Program-made: the position numbers and the translations under genes
Assembly: GCF_002979415.1 (NCBI RefSeq)
Contig: NZ_PCOT01000004.1
Location: forward strand, 62,001 to 126,000
DNA: 64,000 bases
Reading direction: 5' to 3'
Source of the DNA: Microbacterium sp. MYb72
GTDB lineage: Bacteria; Actinomycetota; Actinomycetes; Actinomycetales; Microbacteriaceae
Notes under the pieces: model-generated
Told to the model about the DNA's origin: nothing
The model's input: only the letters and a program-made list of their open reading frames with translations
Databases searched by the model: none
Shown here: piece after piece, positions 58,458-64,000 of the stretch
How positions within the stretch are numbered: the first letter of the stretch is position 1
Layout of the letters: each line of letters begins with the position of its first letter

Positions 58458-59094
58458 GTGTCGCTCCTCGCACTTCGATCGACGGCACTCGCGCGTCGCC
58501 CAGCTGCACCGTGCACTCCGACTGCTCGCCGCGCACGCACTCCGCGGTGAGCGGCCCGCCGACCTCGGCGAGCACTCCCTGCATCAGGCTCAGATGGACC
58601 TGGCACAGCACGGGACGATCCTCCGGCCGCGCCGCCGCGTGAGGGCAGGGCGAGAGATCGACGGTCAGGCGCTCGTCGTCGACGACGGGCTCGAATCCGC
58701 TCTCCTCCAGGTGCTCGATCAGCGCGTCGAGCTGGTAGTCGGCCTCGCGTCCGAGATCGGATGCCGCGGCCGGCAGCATCCTGCGCATGAGGTCTCCTCG
58801 CGCTGCCGCGGCCTTCGCCTTGTCGCGGGCGACGGCGCTGGAGGCCCCGGGGGCTCCCGTCGCGGCGCTGTAGAGGGTGCGAGGACGGCCGCGGGTGGAG
58901 CGGCGCTCGACCTCGGCGATCACGTAGCCGCCGTCGATCAGACGCTGCAGGTGCTCGCGCACGGTGTTGGCGTGGAGCCCGGTGGCCTCGCACAGCTCGC
59001 CGATCGAGCGGTCGGCTCGACTCTGCACCAGATGCAGGATCTGCACCCGGGAGAAGCTGGAGATCGGCCCGCAGACGGGCCCGGCGCTGGCCAT
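58444..59094 (-). CDS. Winged-helix regulator with C-terminal Cys cluster (SufR-like), upstream of cydA
   Basis: A 216-residue regulator with an N-terminal winged helix (SRVQILHLVQSRADRSIGEL, ATGLHANTVREHLQRLIDGG) and a C-terminal domain with four cysteines: SPCPHAA, LCQVHLSLM, ECVRGEQSECTVQL. This resembles the SufR/ArsR-like group that binds an iron-sulfur cluster through C-x12-14-C...C-x5-8-C, so it probably senses oxygen, nitric oxide or iron state and controls cydABDC. Overlap of 14 bp with cydA shows one transcript. Its own -10 may be CATAAT (59101-59106 on the plus coordinates), seven bases before the start. Confidence 0.85.
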   Translation of the reverse strand: MASAGPVCGPISSFSRVQILHLVQSRADRSIGELCEATGLHANTVREHLQRLIDGGYVIAEVERRSTRGRPRTLYSAATGAPGASSAVARDKAKAAAARGDLMRRMLPAAASDLGREADYQLDALIEHLEESGFEPVVDDERLTVDLSPCPHAAARPEDRPVLCQVHLSLMQGVLAEVGGPLTAECVRGEQSECTVQLGDARVPSIEVRGATHGMA

Positions 59095-59491
59095 GTCTCC
59101 ATTATGTTCCGCCGCTCGGGGCCGCCGTGAGAATAGGGCCGTGAATAATGCCCGATCGCGATAGGGATGTCGGATGCCGCCGATAGCGGGGCCGTATGAG
59201 CATCGGCACGACCGGTCGAGGAGGCGTAGGAAACGGATACTCCGGCACGCGTCCGGCCCCGACTCGTCGCACGGAGCCGATCGCGCGGAGCCGGTCGCTC
59301 CGGCACGTGTCGGGCCAGCCTCGCCACTCGTTGAGCCAGTGGCTCCGGCACAGGCGCAGCCCCGCCTCGTCGCGCAGAGGCGGTCGCTCCGGCGCGCATC
59401 CGGCCCGACCTCGTCATGCCGGGGCGGTCACGCAGACGCCCGCGGCATCCGCCGTGGCCCCGGTGTCGGATGCCGCGGATAGCCTTGACCC
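59095..59491. other. 397-bp non-coding region with degenerate tandem repeat
   Basis: Divergent region between the cyd regulator and radA. From 59239 to 59418 it carries four degenerate copies of a unit beginning (G/A)CTCCGGC(A/G)C (59239, 59298, 59342, 59387), most followed by GTCCGGCCCGACCTCGTCGC-like sequence. GATAGGGAT (about 59159) may belong to a promoter. No credible ORF was found; short Arg-rich frames are composition artefacts. Confidence 0.55.
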
Positions 59492-60859
59492 ATGGCCGCC
59501 CGAAAACCCGCTCCTCCCGCGTACGTCTGCACGGAGTGCGGGTGGACCACCGCCAAGTGGGTCGGGCGCTGCGGCGAGTGCCAGCAGTGGGGCACCGTGC
59601 AGGAGCAGGGCGCCCAGACCGGCATCCTCAATCGGGTGACGGCCCTGGCCCCTTCTGCCGATCGCGCGGCCCGCCCGATCACCCAGATCACGACGACGGA
59701 TGCGCCTCGCCGCACGAGCGGAGTCGGCGAGTTCGACCGTGTGCTGGGCGGCGGCATCGTGCCCGGTGCGGCGATCCTGCTCAGCGGCGAGCCCGGTGTC
59801 GGCAAGTCCACGCTCCTGCTCGAGGTCGCGGCTCAGGCCGCACGGGCAGACCGCCGCGTGCTCTACGCGAGCGCCGAGGAGTCGCCGGCGCAGGTGCGGC
59901 TGCGCGCGGAGCGGACCGGCGCCCTGCACGACGAGCTGTACCTGGCGAGCGAGACCGACCTCGCGACGATCCTCGGGCACATCGACGATGTGCGCCCGCA
60001 GCTCGTGATCGTCGACTCGGTGCAGACGGTGTCGTCGTCGCTGAGCGACGGCGCGGCCGGTCAGCCGAGTCAGGTGCGTGAGGTCGCGGCGACGCTCATC
60101 AGAGTCGCCAAGGAGCGCAGCCTGCCGATCATCATCGTGGGCCACGTCACGAAAGACGGACAGGTCGCCGGTCCCCGCGTGCTCGAGCACCTGGTCGACG
60201 TCGTCTGCCACTTCGAGGGCGACCGGCAGACCTCGCTGCGGTTCCTCCGCGCGCTCAAGAACCGTTTCGGTCCGACCGACGAGGTGGGCTGCTTCGAGAT
60301 GACCGGAGACGGGATCTCCGAGGTGCCAGACCCCTCAGGTCTGTTCCTGTCGCAGGGGGCGACCGAGCCGGGCACGTGCGTGGCGATCGCCCTCGAAGGC
60401 CGCCGCGCGATGCCGGTGGAGGTGCAGGCGCTCACCGTCAGCTCCTCGGCGCCCAACCCGCGCCGGGTGGTGCACGGACTCGACGCCTCCCGCGTCGCGA
60501 TGGTGCTGGCCATCCTCGAGAGGCGCGCCGGCATCCCGACGAGCTCTCTCGACGTGTACGTGTCGACGGTCGGCGGGGTGCGGTTCACCGAGCCGGCAGC
60601 AGACCTCGCGATCGCGATCGCGGTGGCGGGGTCGATCCAGCACAGCTCGGTGCCGCGCACGGTGGCCGCGGTGGGCGAACTCAGCCTGGCCGGCGAGGTG
60701 CGACCGGTGACGCAGGCCGCGCAGCGTCGGTCGGAGGCCGCACGACTGGGCTACGAGCAGGTGATCGACGATCGCTCGAAGACGCTCCGTGCGGCGCTCG
60801 GCGACATCCGCGCGCGCAGTGCCGCTCGACGCGACGAGCGCGACATCCCGCCGTTCTGA
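59492..60859 (+). CDS. radA: DNA repair protein RadA
   Basis: A 455-residue recombination factor. N-terminal zinc finger YVCTECGWTTAKWVGRCGEC (four Cys), a RecA-like ATPase with Walker A LSGEPGVGKSTLLLEV, the RadA-specific KNRFG in FLRALKNRFGPTDE and a C-terminal Lon-protease-like domain (VYVSTVGGVRFTEPAADLAI). RadA helps branch migration of recombination intermediates. The ATG is well placed 5' of the zinc finger. The gene is monocistronic here; it is followed by a REP-like repeat region. Confidence 0.96.
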   Translation: MAARKPAPPAYVCTECGWTTAKWVGRCGECQQWGTVQEQGAQTGILNRVTALAPSADRAARPITQITTTDAPRRTSGVGEFDRVLGGGIVPGAAILLSGEPGVGKSTLLLEVAAQAARADRRVLYASAEESPAQVRLRAERTGALHDELYLASETDLATILGHIDDVRPQLVIVDSVQTVSSSLSDGAAGQPSQVREVAATLIRVAKERSLPIIIVGHVTKDGQVAGPRVLEHLVDVVCHFEGDRQTSLRFLRALKNRFGPTDEVGCFEMTGDGISEVPDPSGLFLSQGATEPGTCVAIALEGRRAMPVEVQALTVSSSAPNPRRVVHGLDASRVAMVLAILERRAGIPTSSLDVYVSTVGGVRFTEPAADLAIAIAVAGSIQHSSVPRTVAAVGELSLAGEVRPVTQAAQRRSEAARLGYEQVIDDRSKTLRAALGDIRARSAARRDERDIPPF

Positions 60860-60880
60860 GCGGCGAGCGGAGCATGAAGC

Positions 60881-61042
60881 GTGTCGTCTCGCCCCGCCCG
60901 CTCAACGACCAGAACCGCGGACCTCGGAGCCACACCCTCGGTCGTTGAGCGAGGAGCGCAGCGACGAGACGACACGTCCCTCGGTCTCGCTCCCGCACCG
61001 CGCCCTCGGTCGTTGAGCGAGGAGCACCGTGACCAGGCGAAA
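60881..61042. repeat. Cluster of three REP-like elements (GGTCGTTGAGCGAG type)
   Basis: Copies at 60881-60910 (minus), 60938-60975 (plus, GGTCGTTGAGCGAGGAGC followed by GCAGCGACGAGACGAC) and 61005-61042 (plus). Both plus copies are followed within 10-15 bp by ACGTCCCTC. It fills the 200-bp gap between radA and the SseB-like gene. A fourth copy is at 16560-16590. Confidence 0.7.
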
Positions 61043-61059
61043 CGTCCCTCAGCCGCAGC

Positions 61060-61470
61060 TCAGGCGTCGAGGGCCTTCAGCAGTTCCTCCGGCGAGGCCT
61101 GCATCGGATGCGGGCCGGCGATGTCGAGGAACACCGTCGTGATCGGGTGCGTGACGAGGAACTTCCGCAACCAGTCGGCCGAGTAGATCCCCACGCCCGG
61201 GGGCAGGTTCGCGGGCTTGTTCTTCGCGTCGCTGAACAGCAGCAGCGCGAGGTCGCCGCTCTTCGGGTCGCGGTAGGTCCACACCTCGCCGCTGTCGAGG
61301 GGGTTGTCTCGCGCACCCGGCGTGATGAGGGGCACGACCGTGGTGCCGTGCCGAAGGGCCAGCGCGACGGCCGCGACGTCCTGCTTCTCCAGGGCCTGCG
61401 CCAGAGCATCCGACCGGAAGTCCTCCGGCGCCGGCTTCTTCTTGGCGGGCTTCGCCTTCTTCGCTGCCAT
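61060..61470 (-). CDS. SseB-like domain protein
   Basis: A 136-residue protein with a Lys-rich N terminus (AAKKAKPAKKKPAPED) and a compact domain: SDALAQALEKQDVAAVALAL, VVPLITPGAR..., DLALLLFSDAKN, and VFLDIAGPHPMQ. The last part resembles the SseB N-terminal domain (type III secretion-system-related name, but a widespread small fold of unclear role). It is preceded by a 555-bp non-coding region. I am not certain of the family. Confidence 0.6.
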   Translation of the reverse strand: MAAKKAKPAKKKPAPEDFRSDALAQALEKQDVAAVALALRHGTTVVPLITPGARDNPLDSGEVWTYRDPKSGDLALLLFSDAKNKPANLPPGVGIYSADWLRKFLVTHPITTVFLDIAGPHPMQASPEELLKALDA

Positions 61471-61548
61471 GACTCCAGCCTATTCGGCTCCACCGACGAG
61501 AAGCGCTCGACCTGAACGCGCTCCGGTGGCTGGGCACGGCACGCCGAC

Positions 61549-61634
61549 CTCCAGAACTCCGGAGATCCGAGCGAGCGCACGGCCGGATCCGCTGCTACGG
61601 GCGACGATCCCGGCGAATCTCCGGAGTTCTGGAG
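61549..61634. repeat. Palindromic element family A, copy 3 (86 bp)
   Basis: Perfect 18-bp arms CTCCAGAACTCCGGAGAT (61549-61566) and complement (61617-61634). Length and arms match copies 1 and 2. It lies in the gap upstream of the SseB-like gene. Confidence 0.87.
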
Positions 61635-61699
61635 GCGCACGGCGCAGCGAGGCGCACGAGGCATGGGTCGCACGGCGCAGCGAGACGCACGGCGCATGG
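61635..61699. repeat. Two imperfect 32-33-bp tandem copies beside family A element
   Basis: Copies 61635-61666 and 61667-61699 share CGCACGGCGCAGCGAG, CGCACG and GCATGG. They start at the right end of the family A element, as if part of its insertion product. Confidence 0.55.
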
Positions 61700-61809
61700 A
61701 GGCGCGCGGGATGCCGCGGCGCTCCGCCTCCGAGGCGAGCGCGGCGCCGCATCGGGCACCGCGCGAATTTTCACGGCCCTGTGTCACGCGGCGGGCGAGG
61801 CCCCGCGGA

Positions 61810-61878
61810 TACGATTGGGGCCCTCTCGAGTCCCACATTGGGGACTGGGGTACTCGAGAGGGCCCTCGAACTCTCGAG
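61810..61878 (+). other. Nested alternative hairpins, candidate non-coding RNA
   Basis: Within the 555-bp gap 61471-62025. Perfect 14-bp arms GGGCCCTCTCGAGT (61818-61831) / complement (61852-61865) enclose AGTCCC-ACATTG-GGGACT (61829-61846). A second stem CTCGAGAG (61853-61860) / CTCTCGAG (61871-61878) cannot form together with the first, an attenuator-like arrangement. TACGAT (61810-61815) may be a -10 element. Beyond, the sequence to 62025 is lower in GC than its surroundings, with the block GCGCTGGGGACGCT at about 61887. No ORF with a ribosome site was found. Confidence 0.5.
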
Positions 61879-62025
61879 CGGCAAGTGTCGAAGCGCTGGG
61901 GACGCTGTAAGTCGACGCCACTGGGGATGGCATGTGATGCCGCATGTTCCCGAGAGTCAAGTCAATGGTATCCCAAAGAATCCGTGCTGTCTGCACGAAT
62001 TCTGAGTTCACTGCTGTATTCGCGC

Positions 62026-62664
62026 TCAATAGAGCAGGATCTGCTTCGATCCCGCGGCCGGGAAGCCGCCGATCTGCACGTCGACGTGGTACGAGGCCCC
62101 TCCGCCGGGGGCACGCGGACGGTTCTCCGATCCGCACGTCTCCACACTCGACCGGGTGCGATCCCACGCGACGGGCGTCTTGCTCTCGACGGTCGCGCCC
62201 GCGGCGAGCGTCGCGATCATGCTGCTCGGATTCTCCTGGCAGTCCGTCGATCGCCACCACACGTCGTCGCCGCTGGAGACCGTGAAGACCTGGGTCGTCG
62301 AGCCGACGTCCATCGTGCAATCGGCCGCGCCGTTGTTGGTGAGGCGGATCGAGAGCTGCGGCAGCACGCCGGGCTGGTAGCTCTCGGCATCCGTCACCGC
62401 CTCGACGACGATGTCCTTCGCCTCGCACGCGACGACACCCGGAGTCTCGGAAGCCGTGGGTTCGCCACTCGGGGTCTCGGCGGCGTCCGTCGGGGTCGCG
62501 GTCGCCGACGACGATGCCGTCGGTGCGGGCTTCTCGGCGGCGCCCGCCCACGGCCGGGCGATCAGCAGCCACGCGGCGACGCCGATCACGGCGATGAGCA
62601 GGATCGCCCCGAGGAGCAGGACGAGCCGCCGACGACGGTAGACGGCTGCGGACTGACGGGGCAT
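62026..62664 (-). CDS. Membrane-anchored protein of unknown function
   Basis: A 212-residue protein: a short basic cytosolic start (RRRRL), one transmembrane helix (VLLLGAILLIAVIGVAAWLL), a Ser/Thr/Pro/Ala-rich extracellular linker (residues 40-75) and a beta-sandwich-like domain with four Cys (GVVACEAK, AADCTMD, STDCQEN, VETCGSE), likely disulfides outside the cell. The domain resembles DUF4232-type or Ig-like extracellular folds, but I do not recognise it with confidence. It is 9 bp downstream of the argA-type gene on the same strand. Confidence 0.75.
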   Translation of the reverse strand: MPRQSAAVYRRRRLVLLLGAILLIAVIGVAAWLLIARPWAGAAEKPAPTASSSATATPTDAAETPSGEPTASETPGVVACEAKDIVVEAVTDAESYQPGVLPQLSIRLTNNGAADCTMDVGSTTQVFTVSSGDDVWWRSTDCQENPSSMIATLAAGATVESKTPVAWDRTRSSVETCGSENRPRAPGGGASYHVDVQIGGFPAAGSKQILLY

Positions 62665-62673
62665 TCCTCCAGG

Positions 62674-63177
62674 CTAACCGAGGCTCTTGAGCATCCTGGT
62701 GTTGCCGAGCGTGTTCGGCTTGACGTGGGCGAGATCCAGGAACTCCTCGACGCCGGCGTCGCCGCTGCGGAGCAGCTGCGAGTACACATCGGGGTCGACG
62801 ACCTGCTCGCCGATCGGAGTGAACCCGTGGCGCCCGAAGAACTCCACCTCGAAGGTCAGGCAGAACAGCCGCGAGAGTCCGAGCGTCCTGGCGTTGTCTT
62901 CGAGGCGATCGACGATCGCGCGGCCGACGCCGTGGTGCAGCCACTCGTCGTTCACCATCAGGGTGCGGACCTCGCCGAGGTCTTCCCAGAACACGTGCAG
63001 CGCACCGCATCCGATCAGCACGCCGTCGGACTCGGCGACGACGAACTCCTGCACGGCGCCGTAGAGCACCGCCAGGTCCTTGCCCAGGAGGATCCGCTGC
63101 TCGACCATCGGCTGCAGCAGATTGCGGATGCCGATCACATCGGCGCTGCGCGCCGGCCGGACGATGTACTCGCTCAC
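62674..63177 (-). CDS. argA: GNAT acetyltransferase, N-acetylglutamate synthase type
   Basis: A 167-residue GNAT protein resembling actinobacterial Rv2747-type amino-acid N-acetyltransferase, which makes N-acetylglutamate for arginine synthesis. The acetyl-CoA loop is LMVNDEWLHHGVGRAIVDRL (R/Q-x2-G-x-G/A variant HHGVGRA); other family features are ARSADVIGIRNLLQPMVEQ and FEVEFFGRHGFTPIGEQVV. GTG 63177 begins the protein. The substrate assignment is by family resemblance; a generic N-acetyltransferase is the alternative. Confidence 0.82.
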   Translation of the reverse strand: MSEYIVRPARSADVIGIRNLLQPMVEQRILLGKDLAVLYGAVQEFVVAESDGVLIGCGALHVFWEDLGEVRTLMVNDEWLHHGVGRAIVDRLEDNARTLGLSRLFCLTFEVEFFGRHGFTPIGEQVVDPDVYSQLLRSGDAGVEEFLDLAHVKPNTLGNTRMLKSLG

Positions 63178-63254
63178 ACCACAAGCCTAGAACCACGCGC
63201 CCGCACGGACGCTGAACCGCGAATCCGTGCCCGCCCCGACACGGGGGCACGAAG

Positions 63255-63284
63255 GAGGGGCGGATGCCGCGGCATCCGCCCCTC
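63255..63284 (-). terminator. Terminator palindrome after the Rieske gene
   Basis: Perfect 30-bp palindrome, arms GAGGGGCGGATGCCG (63255-63269) and complement (63270-63284), 11 bp after the Rieske stop. Like the terminator at 20551 it is built on the GGATGCC/GGCATCC core. Confidence 0.8.
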
Positions 63285-63295
63285 TCGGGATCCTG

Positions 63296-63685
63296 CTAGA
63301 CGGTGACGATCACGTCGTCGCCGTCTACCCGTACGGGGACCGGGCGCAGCCCCACCCTCTGATCGGCGGGGTGCTTGCCGGTGAGGATGTCGAACTCGAA
63401 GCCGTGCCAGGGGCACACGATGTTGCGGTCGGTCGGGTGGAACCCGGGGCCGCCGCTCTTGAGGCCGTCCTCTCCCCTGACCAGCTGCACGGTGCGCGGC
63501 ATGATCTTGCCCTGGCACACCGGGCCGCCCTGATGAGGGCAGACGTTGTACCAGGCGCGCACCTGATCGGCGTGGAAGTAGACGCCGAGCTCGGTGCCTT
63601 CCACGTCGACGACGATGCGCTCGCGCTCCTTGAGGTCGCCGAGGCTGGCGACCCTGACGTCTCTGCGGACCACTCGGGCGCTCAT
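63296..63685 (-). CDS. Rieske [2Fe-2S] protein
   Basis: A 129-residue Rieske protein: first ligand pair in YNVCPHQGGPVCQG (Cys-x-His), second in NIVCPWHGFEFDILTG (Cys-x2-His). The insertion between the two pairs is long (MPRTVQLVRGEDGLKSGGPG), as in stand-alone Rieske proteins of aromatic-ring or nitrite-reductase-like systems. It probably transfers electrons to an oxygenase or reductase not in the window. ATG 63685 overlaps the stop of the 63682-63999 gene as ATGA, so the two act together. Confidence 0.9.
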   Translation of the reverse strand: MSARVVRRDVRVASLGDLKERERIVVDVEGTELGVYFHADQVRAWYNVCPHQGGPVCQGKIMPRTVQLVRGEDGLKSGGPGFHPTDRNIVCPWHGFEFDILTGKHPADQRVGLRPVPVRVDGDDVIVTV

Positions 63686-63999
63686 TCGGCCCTCCGGTAC
63701 CAGATCGCCATGTCGAAGAGGTTCACGTCGGCGGCGTCGAGCAGCGCCGTGACGAGCACGACGGTCTCGGTGGCGTTCAGCGCGTCTTCGCGGATGGGCC
63801 AGGAGATCTTGCCCACGCGGTCGGTCTTGGCGGAGAACAGGCGGGCGGCGGCGTAGAGGACGTCGGCGATGTGCTCGTCGGAGACCTCGGCGCCGCGCTC
63901 CTCCTGCGCGATCCGAGCGGTGAGCTCCCCGAGCCGGGCGACGAGCCCGTCGAGCTCTGCGGCGACGGAGGAGACGGCGGTGGTGGTGTCAGTGGTCAT
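63682..63999 (-). CDS. Small helical protein coupled to the Rieske gene
   Basis: A 105-residue predominantly helical protein: AAELDGLVARLGELTARI then ERGAEVSDEHIADVLYAAARLF and ISWPIREDALNATETVVLVT, ending NLFDMAIWYRRAE. No motif or family is recognised. It is complete: its ATG ends at 63999, one base before the window edge, so the promoter and possible further operon members lie outside. The 4-bp overlap with the Rieske gene suggests a partner subunit or a substrate-specific scaffold. Confidence 0.75.
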   Translation of the reverse strand: MTTDTTTAVSSVAAELDGLVARLGELTARIAQEERGAEVSDEHIADVLYAAARLFSAKTDRVGKISWPIREDALNATETVVLVTALLDAADVNLFDMAIWYRRAE

Positions 64000-64000
64000 G

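Noticed and set aside
59171..59490. Arg-rich ORFs in the gap before radA
   Set aside because: No ribosome site; they arise from degenerate GC-rich tandem repeats.
1..64000. CRISPR array, prophage, integrase or insertion sequence
   Set aside because: No regular short direct repeats with unique spacers, and no transposase, integrase or phage structural gene was found on either strand.

Overview
The window is high-GC actinobacterial DNA. Its gene content (class-E-type LATTG sorting signal, Pls-like synthetase, N-acetylglutamate synthase of the Rv2747 type, many NTGA 4-bp start/stop overlaps) and the very frequent octamer GGATGCCG/CGGCATCC fit a Microbacteriaceae chromosome, most likely Microbacterium or a close relative. 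That assignment is inference from style and content, not from a marker gene. No phage, plasmid, insertion sequence or CRISPR array was found. The one RNA gene is tRNA-Ser(CGA).

Layout. 1-4.6 kb: phosphonate/phosphite uptake (phnD-phnC-phnE, then a truncated FAD oxidoreductase) with a divergent GntR regulator. 4.6-6.9 kb: a NarL-type two-component system whose kinase is preceded by a 15-codon ORF with a perfect Shine-Dalgarno sequence, and whose regulators are flanked by the inverted repeat CTAGAC-N4-GTCTAG. 7-8 kb: an EamA transporter behind a ykkC/guanidine-I-type riboswitch. 8-13.6 kb: a 1,845-residue DUF11/DUF7507 surface protein with a sortase signal. 13.7-20.5 kb: M18 aminopeptidase, NCS1 permease, isochorismatase-type hydrolase, esterase, PLP decarboxylase, dimethylargininase. 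20.7-28 kb: universal stress protein, APC permease, LysA-like decarboxylase and a TetR regulator, divergent from agmatine deiminase and an amidase. 28-32 kb: tryptophan/kynurenine catabolism (kynA, amidohydrolase, kynU, PaaX-type regulator). 32-38 kb: FusB-like FBP protein, a Cys/Met-rich metal-binding protein, CsbD, an MFS pump, DUF899, a GH114-like lipoprotein and a cystathionine beta-synthase-like enzyme. 38-44.5 kb: an M1 metallopeptidase translationally coupled to a Pls/PosA-type single-module NRPS, and a Lys/Ala-rich histone-like protein. 44.8-52.5 kb: CorA, a MarR/FAD-monooxygenase pair with three operator copies, Fic protein, KOW protein, epoxide hydrolase, tRNA-Ser, a MetE-like protein and a protein behind an iron-box-like site. 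52.5-59.1 kb: a compact cyd operon (Fe-S-type regulator, cydA, cydB, cydD, cydC). 59.4-64 kb: radA, an SseB-like protein, a 555-bp structured non-coding region, argA-type acetyltransferase and a Rieske protein.

The most unusual structure is a set of dispersed palindromic elements. Three intergenic copies of 85-86 bp have arms CCAGAACTCCGGAGA. Two related 84-bp copies sit in frame inside genes (the kyn-cluster amidohydrolase and cydD), each encoding exactly 28 residues that begin HNSS and end LEELRT. This resembles protein-coding palindromic elements. Other points worth following are the peptide plus two-component locus, the riboswitch-EamA pair, the Pls-M1 pair, the 18-Cys/40-Met protein and the likely non-orthologous kynurenine formamidase.
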